NCBI RefSeq assembly: GCF_018130065.1 | Contig: NZ_JAFCME010000042.1 | Coordinates: 1-47,139 of the forward strand | Length of the DNA stretch: 47,139 nucleotides | Source of the DNA: Bradyrhizobium sp. AUGA SZCCT0158 | GTDB taxonomy: Bacteria > Pseudomonadota > Alphaproteobacteria > Rhizobiales > Xanthobacteraceae | Direction: 5' to 3' | In this document: in pieces, positions 7,891 to 16,291 of the stretch | Numbering within the stretch: position 1 is the first letter of the stretch | Layout: each line of letters starts with the position of its first letter | Program-made: the position numbers and the translations under genes | Notes under the pieces: generated by a model | The model's input: only the letters and a program-made list of their open reading frames with translations | Told to the model about the DNA's origin: nothing | Database searches by the model: none

Positions 7891-8338
7891 CAGGCCGCGC
7901 GGGGTTGGCGGCCCGATCTGATAACGCGGTGCCGTTAGAGCTCGTAAATGCGCGCGTGGCTGAGGGTACCGGGGCCTCTGGTAGGAACCTCAACAGCACC
8001 CCTCCGTATCGCTCGGTCGATTATCACGGCTATCGACAAGATCGTTCGCCACATTGATCTGGCGCAATCTGTCCGATGGTCGACCTGCGCTGCCGCATGT
8101 GCAGTCTTGGTCACGCGACTGATCTTACTGACTGCTGCACCGAGCCATCTCGCGGCGGCGGCCCCGAAGGTTTCGAAAGTGTGGGGCTTCTGGAGTCCGC
8201 AGCAAACGAGACCCGAGAAGACACAAGTTGCCCGCATCCTGGCCGATGATCCGCCATTGAATCTTTATTCTGAGAAGGGCTCCTACATGCGGACGGAACG
8301 TTAACCGTCACGCTTGCAAGGGAGCCATCGTGGGGCGG
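7891..8338. other. Region without a convincing gene
   Basis: A plus-strand frame at 7948-8304 (118 residues) contains a short hydrophobic stretch, LILLTAAPSHLAAAAP, but has no ribosome binding site and no motif I recognise. The opposite strand is also open. I do not call it a gene. Confidence 0.3.
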
Positions 8339-8821
8339 CTAACGTGACCGCCGCTTTCGTCCCGCATTAGGTGAGGATTTGACTCGTCTCTTGATGCCGA
8401 TCAGGCGCATCATCGTGGATCGCTGAGAGATGGGCTGTGGTGCAGCAACTTCGGGCACTTGTTGACCTTCATACGGCGGCGGCGAAGCCTCGGGCGTCGG
8501 TTCGAGGTGTGCTGTAACGGATGCCCGCACAACGTCCGCAGTAATGCAGGGCTTTTCGGACATCGCCGAGGCTGGAGTTTCGAGTGACAATAGAAACGCC
8601 CGGCCCGCGTCGGTAATCTGCCAACCGCCACCATCGACAGTCACAAAATGCGAACCGAAGATGCTTAGGCCGGGCGTAAGCGCAGCTAGCCGTTTGGTTC
8701 GATCGGTCCAATCGGGGCCACTGGAAATGAGAATAGAAACCTGTCGCGTGAGTTCGGCGAGAGTTGCTCGCCCATCAACTTGACCGGCCAACACCTTCAA
8801 AACCGTGATCTGAAAACTCAC
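8339..8821 (-). CDS. Winged-helix-like small regulator or hypothetical protein
   Basis: The protein has 160 residues from GTG 8821. Residues 1-75 (QITVLKVLAGQVDGRATLAE; SSGPDWTDRTKRLAALTP; GWQITDAGRAFLLSLE) look like a winged-helix fold with the GW-ITDAGRAFL wing common in hypothetical proteins of this lineage. The second half is Pro/Ser-rich and ends in a basic tail, likely disordered. DNA binding is inferred. Confidence 0.7.
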   Translation of the reverse strand: MSFQITVLKVLAGQVDGRATLAELTRQVSILISSGPDWTDRTKRLAALTPGLSIFGSHFVTVDGGGWQITDAGRAFLLSLETPASAMSEKPCITADVVRASVTAHLEPTPEASPPPYEGQQVPEVAAPQPISQRSTMMRLIGIKRRVKSSPNAGRKRRSR

Positions 8822-8852
8822 GTGCGGTCTCGCGCGCCCCGGATGAAAACAA

Positions 8853-8889
8853 AAAAGCCGCCTCCGGGACGATCGGGGGCGGCTTTTCG
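8853..8889 (-). terminator. Intrinsic terminator
   Basis: AAAAGCCGCC (8853-8862) pairs with GGCGGCTTTT (8878-8887). On the minus strand the stem is followed by TTTTTTG, so it best terminates transcription coming from the 9134-9220 side, before the next minus-strand gene. Confidence 0.65.
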
Positions 8890-9133
8890 ATTACGCAATT
8901 ACAAGCCCGGTAAGGCGACGATCAGGTTGGCAATTATTGGTGAACAAGAAGTTGACGAATTTAGCTAATCTCGGCTTTTCGACCTTTAGCCGACTGCAAC
9001 CGGAACCGGCGCGTTCCCGCTTGCCGTCGGGTGCTCAAAGCCGTCGCTGATCGATGCAGCGATCCTTCACTCATCGGGGATCATGTAGTCGTCTTGGTCC
9101 CGCTGAGAGATCGACAACAGATCGAGCTAACGT

Positions 9134-9220
9134 TTAGTACCAGCGTCCTCGGCCGTACCAGCCGCCGCCGCCAAGCAGCAGAACAAGAAGTACAATGATG
9201 AGAAGTGTGGTAGTATCCAT
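9134..9220 (-). CDS. 28-residue DUF3309-like membrane peptide
   Basis: MDTTTLLIIVLLVLLLGGGG is one hydrophobic helix with a glycine run, followed by WYGRGRWY. This matches the start of DUF3309-type proteins, which carry a LLLIVLLLLLLGG pattern. GGAG lies about 9 bases before ATG 9220. It is too small for most gene finders. Role unknown. Confidence 0.65.
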   Translation of the reverse strand: MDTTTLLIIVLLVLLLGGGGWYGRGRWY

Positions 9221-9538
9221 GCGTCTTACTCCGCCTGCTGCGTAATTGCGCAGCTTGGAATTCTAGCTATGACAACGTTTAGCCGGTGGCCCCGGTTCCA
9301 AGACCTAGCGAGGCGATGGGGTTACGTTGGGTTAGTATTCGCTATTCAGCGACCAGGCATACGGCGCCATGGCGGCGAACCGTCCGAAAATTATCGAACG
9401 ACAGATCGAATTCCACCGGCAACTGCTTTGGATCCCAAAGGTAAGGTCCCGAACGCGACGCCGACGAAGTCAGCGTCTCGCCAGACCAAGCGACACTGGG
9501 CCGGCGCGCCGTTGCGTAAACTCCGACAAGCGAAACCA

Positions 9539-9631
9539 TCATCGCGAGAAAATCATGATGATCATGAACACAAATACGAGCGCACTCGCGACGACCCCAT
9601 AAATTAGATCGCCGCGCTCGCGTTTCGTCAT
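9539..9631 (-). CDS. 30-residue single-pass membrane protein
   Basis: MTKRERGDLIYGVVASALVF followed by VFMIIMIFSR: a basic N-terminus and then one membrane helix. The ribosome binding site (GGAGC) is about 12 bases away, which is long. The hydrophobic pattern and clean termination support it; function is unknown. Confidence 0.5.
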   Translation of the reverse strand: MTKRERGDLIYGVVASALVFVFMIIMIFSR

Positions 9632-9708
9632 GACGTTTAGCTGCTCCAAACGAACGCCGGCTCCGGAATTCGTCACGTCGCGAACGCAGCAAGCTTGAGA
9701 GTCCGGCG

Positions 9709-9987
9709 ATGGCACTGCAGGACTCCGTCAAACACATCATGAGCGAAACGGAATTAAAGAAAGGTTTTGATTTTTCTTCAGCCACGGTAACAGTGCGGGC
9801 TTTTCAAGCAAAGCTGTTGGAAATGGCACAAGCCAACATGCAATTTGCGCTTGAATTCGGACCGAGGCTTGCGTCGATTAGGTCGCCCTTTCAGTTACTC
9901 CGCGTCATTGAAGAGCTCACAAAAGAGCGGATCGCAATGTTCCGCAAGTTCTCGAATGAAATGGTTGAACTAAGTATTAAGCGATGA
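9709..9987 (+). CDS. Phasin-like protein
   Basis: The protein has 92 residues, all helical. TVRAFQAKLLEMAQANMQFA, LEFGPRLASIRSPFQLL and ELTKERIAMFRKFSNEMVEL fit the phasin pattern: amphipathic helices with an SPFQLLRV turn typical of polyhydroxyalkanoate granule-coating proteins in rhizobia. It would sit on the surface of storage granules. An internal ATG at 9739 is an alternative start. Length is close to short phasins. Confidence 0.6.
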   Translation: MALQDSVKHIMSETELKKGFDFSSATVTVRAFQAKLLEMAQANMQFALEFGPRLASIRSPFQLLRVIEELTKERIAMFRKFSNEMVELSIKR

Positions 9988-10071
9988 AGTCGGCACTTAT
10001 CCGATCAGCGACACTTGCATCTTTACGGACATGTGGCATCGCGTGATCGCGTTGCGAACGATGCTTGAATA

Positions 10072-11238
10072 TCACGTCATCAATGGAAACGTGAGCGAGG
10101 TTGTCGTCCCCCTATCGCTGCTTTCCTGATCAACTGCGCCGCCGATCTGACGTGCAAGCGAGGCAATCAATTTGAGGCCAGATCCGTTTTCGTTAAAATT
10201 CTGGATGCCGCGGCCGTTGTCGGATACCGTCAAACGGGCCTCACCATAGCCGATGCCTCCTACCAGGCGCACGCTTATCCTTCCGCCCTCCGGGCCGAAT
10301 GCATGCTTGATACTGTTCATCGCAGTCTCATTTAAAATGAGGCCAACCGGCAAGGCGCGATCAATACTTAGTTCGAGCTCGTCGCATTCGACCTCAACCT
10401 CAACACCGTCGACCTGCTGACGGATCGCTCCGCAAAGAGCGCGCAAATAATTGGAGAGCCGGACGTTTTGGCCTTCGTCCCGAAACGAAAGCTGATCATG
10501 AGCGAGAGAGATCGCATGGATGCGGCTCGCAACGTGATCCAGCGCGCGGTGGGCCCCCTCCTCTGCGTACCTACGTTTCTGAATGGAAATGGAGGACAGA
10601 ACGAGTTGAAAGTTATTCTTTACCCGATGCTGCATTTCCCTAAGTAAGACCTCTCGCTTTTGGGCCTCGGCGGCGGCAACCATTAGGCGTGCTTCTTCCG
10701 GCCGTTCTCTGCCGCGAATCTTCGTCGCTATAAGGGCTGCAGCAGCAGTCAGAAAATCCGTCGTATCCTCAGTGAAGTTCCTTGGCGTGGTACTGTCGAC
10801 CTCCAACACACCCCAGGCCGCGCCATCTATCAGTACCGGCACGTTCGTCACCGAGACGATTCCGTGCTCCTTCAGGAAATCCGACGCAATGTACTCGTCT
10901 TGGTCGCGGAAATCCCTGATGCTGACTGGCTCAGCCGTCTGAAATGCCCGCCCGGGCGCAGAACGCAGATCGATGGTGAAGGTGGAAGAGCGTACAGCGC
11001 CTTCCTTCCATCCGACACCGGCGGCTAGGAGGAGATCTGACGTGCTCGGACGATATTGCAGAACCTTTACATGGTGGATCTCCACCGCCCGGGCAATCTG
11101 GACGACGGTCTGTTCCAGGAAGCGATTTAAATCGGCGTTCTCACCCGCCAGTCGCCCAATATCGACCAGAATGCGAACATGCCGCCGGAGCTTATCCAGC
11201 ACGCCATCTTCGCTTGCCTCGCATGGACGTTCTTCCAT
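10072..11238 (-). CDS. GAF-HisKA_2 sensor histidine kinase
   Basis: The protein has 388 residues. Residues 20-175 are a GAF sensor domain (GVLEVDSTTPRNFTED near its end). The HisKA_2 dimerisation box follows with phospho-acceptor His204 in LLREMQHRVKNNFQLV. The ATPase domain shows the N-box (LILNETAMNSIKHAF, 301-315), the G1 box DNGRG (340-344) and the G2 box GSGLKLI (352-358). No membrane segment is visible, so it is cytoplasmic and senses a soluble or redox cue. HisKA_2 and HWE kinases of alphaproteobacteria often control the PhyR-EcfG stress response, which fits the EcfG-type promoters in this window. That link is inferred; no response regulator is adjacent. Confidence 0.9.
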   Translation of the reverse strand: MEERPCEASEDGVLDKLRRHVRILVDIGRLAGENADLNRFLEQTVVQIARAVEIHHVKVLQYRPSTSDLLLAAGVGWKEGAVRSSTFTIDLRSAPGRAFQTAEPVSIRDFRDQDEYIASDFLKEHGIVSVTNVPVLIDGAAWGVLEVDSTTPRNFTEDTTDFLTAAAALIATKIRGRERPEEARLMVAAAEAQKREVLLREMQHRVKNNFQLVLSSISIQKRRYAEEGAHRALDHVASRIHAISLAHDQLSFRDEGQNVRLSNYLRALCGAIRQQVDGVEVEVECDELELSIDRALPVGLILNETAMNSIKHAFGPEGGRISVRLVGGIGYGEARLTVSDNGRGIQNFNENGSGLKLIASLARQIGGAVDQESSDRGTTTSLTFPLMT

Positions 11239-11630
11239 CAGCTTCTAACATTCTGTTTCCCAAAAAGTGCCCCCGATCGTTGATCGCCGTCGTTATCCCG
11301 AGAAATAGAATACAGACGCGTGCCACGCTTGTGCAGACGCTGGGGATTTTTTTTTTGCCTTTGGTAGCCAGCGTCTGCCACTCGGCCGCTTAGTTATCAC
11401 TCCGTCTAGGGGGACGCACAATCTACGCTACAACGGCTGGGGTCATTCGTAGACCCATCGGGAGCGGGGTTAAATGGCCATGTCGCCGCGCACAACAACA
11501 TTCCGCTCTCCGGCGGCGATCGCAAAGCCCAAGCGAGGGGCATCCGCCAGGCGCACGCTGCACAACAGCCAGTTCGAGAACTCGCTGGCAATCTGTTGCC
11601 TCGGTGTCCTGCTGGCGCTCGCCGGCCACA
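11239..11630. other. Intergenic with inverted repeat
   Basis: No supported gene. GCAGACGCTGG (11333-11343) and CCAGCGTCTGC (11368-11378) form a perfect 11-bp inverted repeat around a 24-base loop with a run of ten T. It could be a regulatory hairpin or an unusual terminator with the T-tract in the loop. A plus-strand frame from 11474 has a hydrophobic stretch but overlaps the cold-shock gene and is not called. Confidence 0.4.
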
Positions 11631-11834
11631 CTACCCTACCCGTAGGTTTTCAGCCGACTCCTTGCCGCGGTTTGCCACGACCTCATAGCTCACCTTCGTA
11701 CCTTCATTGAGGCTGCTTAAGCCAGCCTTCTCCACCGCCGAAATATGTACGAACACGTCCTTTCCGCCATTGTCGGGTTGGATGAAACCAAAGCCCTTGG
11801 ACGGATTGAACCATTTCACAGTACCTATCGCCAC
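11631..11834 (-). CDS. cspA: Cold-shock protein CspA family
   Basis: The protein has 67 residues from GTG 11834, with GGAGAA about 9 bases upstream. It contains the cold-shock domain RNA-binding motifs RNP1 (KGFGFI, residues 13-18) and RNP2 (VFVHI, 27-31). Such proteins melt RNA secondary structure and bind single-stranded nucleic acid. A longer in-frame extension upstream is open but is the decayed phosphatase read in its second frame, so the GTG is preferred. Confidence 0.9.
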   Translation of the reverse strand: MAIGTVKWFNPSKGFGFIQPDNGGKDVFVHISAVEKAGLSSLNEGTKVSYEVVANRGKESAENLRVG

Positions 11835-11895
11835 GTTCGTTCTCCAGTGTATCGCCCCCGGCGCGATCCTAAATGGGGCGCAGCTAAGCGCGCAA

Positions 11896-11923
11896 GAAAA
11901 ACCCGCCGGGTTGAGTCGGCGGG
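11896..11923 (-). terminator. Intrinsic terminator, minus strand
   Basis: Read on the minus strand, CCCGCCG and CGGCGGG (11917-11923 and 11902-11908) form a stem followed by GTTTTTCT. It separates the truncated phosphatase from the cold-shock gene. Confidence 0.65.
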
Positions 11924-11929
11924 CTATTC

Positions 11930-12285
11930 CAAAAGCTGCCTCGACGCCGACGACTTCTTTGCCGGACAACAACTTGCCCATCTCAACCCGCCCGATTCAG
12001 ACGGCTAGTGTAAACGTCGCCAATCGGAACGCCCAATTCTCTGAACGCCGCCCCCATCTGGCGCGCTACTTCGCGCCCTTTTTCGCTCAACTGCCGCTGA
12101 GCTTTCATGTCACCGAAGTTCAGCGGGTAAACATCCTTTTGACTGTCGTCTGTCGCAGCGTGACGAATTACAATGACAAGCCCCCCTTGTTTAAGAGAGG
12201 ACAACAACGCTTGAACATCCAATGCGTATGCTGGAACAGCACTCAGCAAAAACAGAGCGCTCCAAATCATTGACCGTTTTATCAT
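11930..12285 (-). pseudogene. Histidine phosphatase, frameshifted and truncated
   Basis: From ATG 12285 (GGAGAACCGAA upstream) the protein has a signal peptide (MIWSALFLLSAVPAYALD), then VIVIRHAATDDSQK, the RHG-type phosphatase motif carrying Ala, then SEKGREVARQMGAAF and YTSRLNRA. One extra G (GCGGGTTGAG, near 11983) ends the frame; the other frame continues VEMGKLLSGKEVVGVEA. A terminator follows at once, so the C-terminal half with the second catalytic His is gone. Secreted relatives of this type have about 190 residues. Not functional as read. Confidence 0.65.
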
Positions 12286-12357
12286 TTCGGTTCTCCAACT
12301 CCGCAAGGTTCCGAAAGCAAAGATCAGTTAGTATCACAGCATGTTGCCATACATTTT

Positions 12358-12693
12358 CTAGCGATCTCTACCGTGTAGATTATCTATCTCTTCGCCGACG
12401 TACAGTCCGCCGTCATTTTTGACGAAATGCTTTTCCTTGTCAGGCCGCCTCAGGGAGCGCCAGTGAGCTAGGATCCGACCGAGAGTGTCCGCGCGGATAA
12501 ATTTGCCACCGGGGCTCAGTAGAGTTCTGCTCTTTTGTCGTCCATGTACTGTCCATTTCCCGGGCGCGTATTGTGCGATGCGACCGTTCAGGATGTAATA
12601 GCCGATCCGTTCGTGACGCATCTCGGAACCCCAGTCGGCAGTGCAACTTTTGCGGGACTGTTGCATGCATGCCATAGCAGCGGCGCCTCTCAT
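12358..12693 (-). CDS. Hypothetical protein
   Basis: The protein has 111 residues and is basic. AGGTTAGGGG immediately precedes ATG 12693. Residues 25-60 (MRHERIGYYILNGRIAQYAP) look beta-rich, followed by KFIRADTLGRILAHWRSLRR. I do not recognise the family. A shorter start at Met25 is possible. It diverges from the porin-like gene. Confidence 0.5.
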   Translation of the reverse strand: MRGAAAMACMQQSRKSCTADWGSEMRHERIGYYILNGRIAQYAPGKWTVHGRQKSRTLLSPGGKFIRADTLGRILAHWRSLRRPDKEKHFVKNDGGLYVGEEIDNLHGRDR

Positions 12694-12733
12694 CCCCTAA
12701 CCTTCCTCAACTAATGATTGGGGAGTGATTCAA

Positions 12734-13537
12734 ATGCGATCGATCTTTTTGACGCTGGCGACGGCGGCCGTAGTCATTTCTGCACCTGCGATGGCCGCAG
12801 ACATGCGTATGCCTGTTAAAGCCGCGCCGATGGCTGCGCCTATCTTCACCTGGACCGGATTCTATATCGGCGGATTCGTCGGAGGCGCGACCGGCGACCG
12901 TAATGCTCGATCGACTGAACCGTGTACCGTAGTTGGCGCAGCTTGCTTTGGCTTGTTTACAGTTGCCGGCGTAACCACCCCCAACGACTATTCGTTGGGT
13001 AGCAGCTTCATCGGCGGCGGCACGGTCGGCTACAACTGGCAGGCGCCTGGATCGCAGTGGGTTTTTGGCCTTGAGGGCGAAGTAGGTTACCTCCACCTGC
13101 AAAGCTCCGTTCGCGATATCAACGCGCCGCCCCCCGCCCTGTCCCCGGGCGGCTTCGATTCTACCCGTATTGGTGACGTTTACGGCGTTATTGCGGGCCG
13201 CCTGGGTATCGCAATTGATCGGCTGCTGCTCTACGGCAAGGGCGGCGTCGCGTTTGTCGAGAAGAACCATAACTACGTATCGACGGTGGGCGTGACGAGC
13301 GCGAGCCTCAGCAACAGTCACACTCAGACGACCTGGGCGGCAGGCGCCGGCTTGGAATGGGCGTTTGCCGGTAACTGGAGCGTTAAAGGCGAGTATCTCT
13401 ACATTGCGGCCCGCGAGACCTATAATACCACCGGTGTCTGTACAGGCGGCTTCTGCGCTCCGGTTGCTACTTTTACCAGTGCTCATAGCGACCCCGGCGT
13501 CCATACCGGTAAGCTCGGTCTCAATTACCGTTTCTGA
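12734..13537 (+). CDS. Outer-membrane beta-barrel protein (Omp25/Omp31 family)
   Basis: The protein has 267 residues from ATG 12734 with GGGGAG upstream. A signal peptide ends at AMAAD. The first strand FTWTGFYIGGFVGG, repeated amphipathic strands (GTVGYNWQAPGSQWVFGLEG; YGVIAGRLGIAIDRLLLYGK; WAAGAGLEWAFAGNWSVKGE) and the terminal aromatic strand LGLNYRF are characteristic of the Omp25/Omp31 eight-stranded barrels abundant in Bradyrhizobium. These are structural outer-membrane proteins, sometimes small-solute pores. A strong terminator follows, so it is monocistronic. Confidence 0.9.
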   Translation: MRSIFLTLATAAVVISAPAMAADMRMPVKAAPMAAPIFTWTGFYIGGFVGGATGDRNARSTEPCTVVGAACFGLFTVAGVTTPNDYSLGSSFIGGGTVGYNWQAPGSQWVFGLEGEVGYLHLQSSVRDINAPPPALSPGGFDSTRIGDVYGVIAGRLGIAIDRLLLYGKGGVAFVEKNHNYVSTVGVTSASLSNSHTQTTWAAGAGLEWAFAGNWSVKGEYLYIAARETYNTTGVCTGGFCAPVATFTSAHSDPGVHTGKLGLNYRF

Positions 13538-13560
13538 CTTGACATCTGTTCAGGCTGATT

Positions 13561-13590
13561 AAAGGGCTGGCGCACCCCAGCCCTTTCGTT
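13561..13590 (+). terminator. Intrinsic terminator of Omp gene
   Basis: AAAGGGCTGG (13561-13570) and CCAGCCCTTT (13577-13586) form a perfect 10-bp stem 23 bases after the Omp stop codon, followed by CGTT. Confidence 0.8.
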
Positions 13591-13844
13591 GTGACTGGCT
13601 CAGAAAGCTTCGACAGCTATCCAAAAGCTCCAAATTCGACGGGAGCGCTTAAGCGCTCCAGACTCTATGATGTCGGCTCCGAGAGATTGAGCCGAAGACG
13701 CCTGCTGGCCCGCGGTTAGAGTGGTTTGTTCAATTTGGGACTTAAGCGCGGCGGTCGCCCCGCACGAGAATGCGATGCCTCTGCGTGGTACTCGAGCGCG
13801 AAGCGAGCCTTCGCTTCGGCCAACAAAGCGTCCAAGCTTGCCCA

Positions 13845-14212
13845 AGGGCAAAATACGGACGGTACCGCAGCAGTAGTGCTGGCTTAATTCGGACCTCTTC
13901 CGAAGCACTACGAAGTTCGAGTCATGACCGTTCATGGCGCCTTAGGACACACCGCTGTCAGCTTTTTAGGAACTTCAGCGCGTTGCGACGCTTTCACCTT
14001 CTGCCGGGGAGGAGGGTTTTTTCATGTCGTATATTTTGAAACCCGGTCGGGGCCGTCAGTCGAAAGACTGGCGGCCTTTGCCGTTTAGGGCCGCGACAAT
14101 AGCAACACAGGCCAGGGCGGGAGTGGTCGGGTAGCAGCTCTGTGCCACTTCTTACCTCAAACTATGGTGGGACCTATATCCGAGTTGGCACTGCGAAGCG
14201 CAGAGACGTTTG
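13845..14212. repeat. Dispersed repeat, inverted partner of 32452-32802
   Basis: This 0.37-kb block recurs in opposite orientation at 32452-32802. Both carry the same order of motifs: a GGTACCGCAGCAG end, CATGACCGTTCA, GTGTGTCCTAAGGCGCC in reverse, GGGGAGGAGGGTTTTTTC, GGTCGGGGCCGTCAGTCGAA, and a CAAACTATGGTGGGACCTAT-like end. Identity by eye is high but interrupted by small indels. There are no terminal inverted repeats and no transposase. It may be a non-autonomous dispersed element of this lineage. Confidence 0.7.
14024..14134 (+). CDS. Possible 36-residue protein inside dispersed repeat
   Basis: AGGAGG lies 8 bases before ATG 14024, opening MSYILKPGRGRQSKDWRPLP. The inverted copy keeps the ribosome binding site and the first 20 residues nearly unchanged before ending at TAA. 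The opposite strand in the other copy also carries a short frame (MKKPSSPAEGEASQRAEF). Which strand is coding is unclear. Confidence 0.35.
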   Translation: MSYILKPGRGRQSKDWRPLPFRAATIATQARAGVVG

Positions 14213-14274
14213 TTGTTTCTCTCACCGCGCGATCAGCTACCTGCGCTCATCGGCTTTCCCTCGCCGCTCCCGGG

Positions 14275-14439
14275 TCATAGCCAGTTCGCGATTGTATTGG
14301 TCGTTATTTTTAGATCAATTGCTCCTTTGACGAGATGCTTGGCAGACTGAGATTCCATAAAAAGGTGCGAAGCGACCAGCAAAACAGCCGCAAATGCCAC
14401 GACCAAACCAGCGGTTGCTAATTCCGCACCTTCATTCAT
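14275..14439 (-). CDS. 54-residue single-pass membrane protein
   Basis: MNEGAELATAGLVVAFAAVL continues LVASHLFMESQSAKHLVKGA: an acidic N-terminus, one membrane helix and a soluble tail. AGAGGTGG lies 5 bases before ATG 14439. By recollection it is a common Bradyrhizobium ORFan. Function unknown. Confidence 0.7.
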   Translation of the reverse strand: MNEGAELATAGLVVAFAAVLLVASHLFMESQSAKHLVKGAIDLKITTNTIANWL

Positions 14440-14585
14440 GTCGCCACCTCTTTCTACTTGCGCAACGCCTCATAAAAGGCGGAGTTCCATAACAACGGGA
14501 AAAACTGGCAATATCTTTTGCCCAGCCAAGTTGCGCAAGCATTTGTAGAGCATTGATGCGCCCTACCGATGAGGATCCGTGAACG

Positions 14586-14678
14586 ATGCCAAGCACCGGT
14601 CTTATAGTCGGCATCACTATAGCGATCATCGTGTGCGGCGTCACAGCCGTTGCAATGATGCTTCGCTTGCCTGTTTGA
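14586..14678 (+). CDS. 30-residue membrane peptide
   Basis: MPSTGLIVGITIAIIVCGVT continues AVAMMLRLPV, a single hydrophobic helix. GAGGA lies about 9 bases before ATG 14586. The translation ends cleanly at TGA. Unknown role. Confidence 0.55.
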   Translation: MPSTGLIVGITIAIIVCGVTAVAMMLRLPV

Positions 14679-15209
14679 CGAAATCCGTGTGATCGCGAGG
14701 TTGGCGGGTTGCCAAGTACTGGAGAAAAGGCCCAAACCCCCGTCCGGGGGCTAGCGCGACGGGGGCGTGTCAGAGAAAAATCTCCGACCAAGCGCTCACG
14801 GGCGGCGGTATGGCGAGCGCCAAACGAAAACCTAACAGCGGAGTTCACTGTCGGAAAGGAAATTCGGGAAAGTTGGTATTTGTACCGGGAACAAGTGGCA
14901 ATCGGACCGAGATACAATACCCGACTAATGGGATTTAGACATCGCAACTCAAACGGTCTCAGCGCTCGTCCCCCTTAGGCGCTGGGACCTTTTTTTCGTC
15001 CTCAAGCTGCCAACTGAGATACTCGGAACTAGTTCGAAAGTTCAGTCTAGTTGCGATAATCGTGCCGTGAGCTGACCCCGGGTGGCAACCGCCGTTACCG
15101 GCGGTTGGGGCGGCCCCGGTGCAGTGAAGACTGGCAGCTATCCACGGCTCAAGGGGGCACCAAACTCAGGTGCGCATAAGCTGTTATTCGAGAAACTATC
15201 CGATCCCTT
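14679..15209 (+). other. Structured non-coding stretch, candidate RNA
   Basis: No coding frame is convincing. It contains three strong hairpins: CCCCCGTC/GACGGGGG (14737-14744/14758-14765), the terminator at 14955, and AACCGCCG/CGGCGGTT (about 15088-15109). The first hairpin and the terminator bracket a 0.25-kb segment that could be a small RNA or the long 3' untranslated region of the 30-residue gene. Confidence 0.4.
14955..14996 (+). terminator. Strong intrinsic terminator
   Basis: GGTCTCAGCGC (14955-14965) and GCGCTGGGACC (14979-14989) form an 11-bp stem with one G-T pair, followed by seven T (14990-14996). It is one of the strongest terminators in the window, yet no clear gene ends before it. 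Confidence 0.8.
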
Positions 15210-15353
15210 GATCAAGTGGCAATTGCCCGCGTGGTGCTAACCAGCCGGGAGCATGTCAACGCGCTTGAGGCCCGCGACAAAGGCTTGATGGGCATGCTCC
15301 TGCGCTATCCCTATGAGGTCCGCGATGCGTCGGACTACTTCGACGATAATCGA
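15210..15353 (+). pseudogene. Ku protein C-terminal fragment
   Basis: The frame reads AIARVVLTSREHVNALEARD, then KGLMGMLLRYPYEVRDASDY then FDD. This is the conserved C-terminal part of the bacterial Ku core (RVVLTxREHxxAL...LLRYPYEVRD), the DNA-end binding protein of non-homologous end joining. No N-terminal barrel lies upstream and the reading frame derails after YFDD. Only about 47 of the roughly 270-300 residues remain. Confidence 0.75.
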
Positions 15354-15580
15354 GCGCGATGTCCACCGCGTCATCAAGAGCCGGCTCTGGATGAGCAAGG
15401 GCCAGTTGTATTTCATGCTGCTCACTCGAAACATTTTTTCGAGTCAGGAACATCCCGATTTAGGAACCAACGTTAGTGGTTGGGATTATTATGCGGGCCC
15501 TGTCTCCTCAGTCGGTGGCCTGTGCACGGTCCGCCGTTAACGGGATCGGACTGGCCGTGCACCAACTGGAGTTTCGCATC

Positions 15581-15733
15581 ATGTCCGAGCCCACCGAACA
15601 AGAAGTGGTGGAGCGTGCCTATCAGATTTGGGACAAGCCTGAAGGCCGCGAAGCCGAGTTCTCGCAGGCGGCGTTCCGAGAGCTGCGCAACGAGGACAAG
15701 TCAAATCCCCTGCGGACGCCTCACACTCTTTGA
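15581..15733 (+). CDS. DUF2934-like short protein
   Basis: The protein has 50 residues. MSEPTEQEVVERAYQIWDKP followed by EGREAEFSQAAFREL matches the DUF2934 pattern RAYxIWxxxGRxE..W. GGAG lies about 9 bases before ATG 15581. The next gene starts within its stop codon (TGATG), so the two are translationally coupled. Confidence 0.65.
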   Translation: MSEPTEQEVVERAYQIWDKPEGREAEFSQAAFRELRNEDKSNPLRTPHTL

Positions 15734-15930
15734 TGAACAAGAACTGCCCCATCTGCCTCGGCCTGGGCTGGGTCTGCGGGAACCACCCGGCCCTTTCATG
15801 GGACAAGGGTTTGGGCTGCGAGTGCGGCGCCGGCATACCGTGCGAATGCAACAGGGCGGGCGACCCTGGAGTTGACGAGCCGGACGTGAGCGGCCTCCTC
15901 ATTCAGGAAAAATACTATACCAAGCACTAG
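15733..15930 (+). CDS. Cys-rich small zinc-binding protein
   Basis: The protein has 65 residues. CPICLGLGWVCGNHP and GCECGAGIPCECNRAG give six or more Cys plus His spaced for zinc knuckles. It starts inside the stop codon of the DUF2934 gene. By recollection it is a frequent Bradyrhizobium ORFan, with DnaJ-type zinc-finger flavour (CxxCxGxG) but much shorter. Function unknown. Confidence 0.7.
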   Translation: MNKNCPICLGLGWVCGNHPALSWDKGLGCECGAGIPCECNRAGDPGVDEPDVSGLLIQEKYYTKH

Positions 15931-16084
15931 CGCTGTGGACGGCGCCCTCGCCGACCCACCGGGCGATCATGATGGCGGCGGCCAGCCAAGGATGGGGCTA
16001 TCTGTTTCATGCAGCCTGAGCGTCGGGCGCGCGCGATGGTTGCTTCCGAATAGGAGCCTGCGGCGGGCTCTCTCGTTATCGGCC

Positions 16085-16280
16085 ATGGAAAAGCAGTATC
16101 CCAAAGAGAACACGCCCCCTACCCCGGTTTCGCCGGTGCAGGATCCGAAGCAGCAGTCCGACCGGGGAACGCACAAGCCAGACGGACGAGCCGTGGAAGG
16201 GCAATCCCGAGAAGGAGCAACTCGATCCCGACCGGCCGGATATCGACCTGGAGAAGTGGCAGGAGTCCAACACCCACTAG
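16085..16280 (+). pseudogene. Pro-rich ORFan, frameshifted
   Basis: The first frame reads MEKQYPKENTPPTPVSPVQD then PKQQSDRGTHKPD. The other frame continues TDEPWKGNPEKEQLDPDRPD then IDLEKWQESNTH to TAG. The two halves together form the expected Pro/Glu-rich 64-residue protein. Its 196-base span is not a multiple of three, consistent with one indel near 16180. Confidence 0.6.
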
Positions 16281-16291
16281 CAGGCATCGCC

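Noticed and set aside
7984..8008. GGAAC-N16-CGTA, near EcfG consensus
   Set aside because: Mismatch in the -10 element and no gene downstream at a sensible distance.
13600..13935. Minus-strand frame of 111 residues
   Set aside because: Partly within the dispersed repeat; frame is not preserved in the inverted copy and no domain is seen.
15060..15130. tRNA-like or rRNA-like folding region
   Set aside because: Stem structures exist but no cloverleaf, T-loop consensus or CCA pattern could be fitted.
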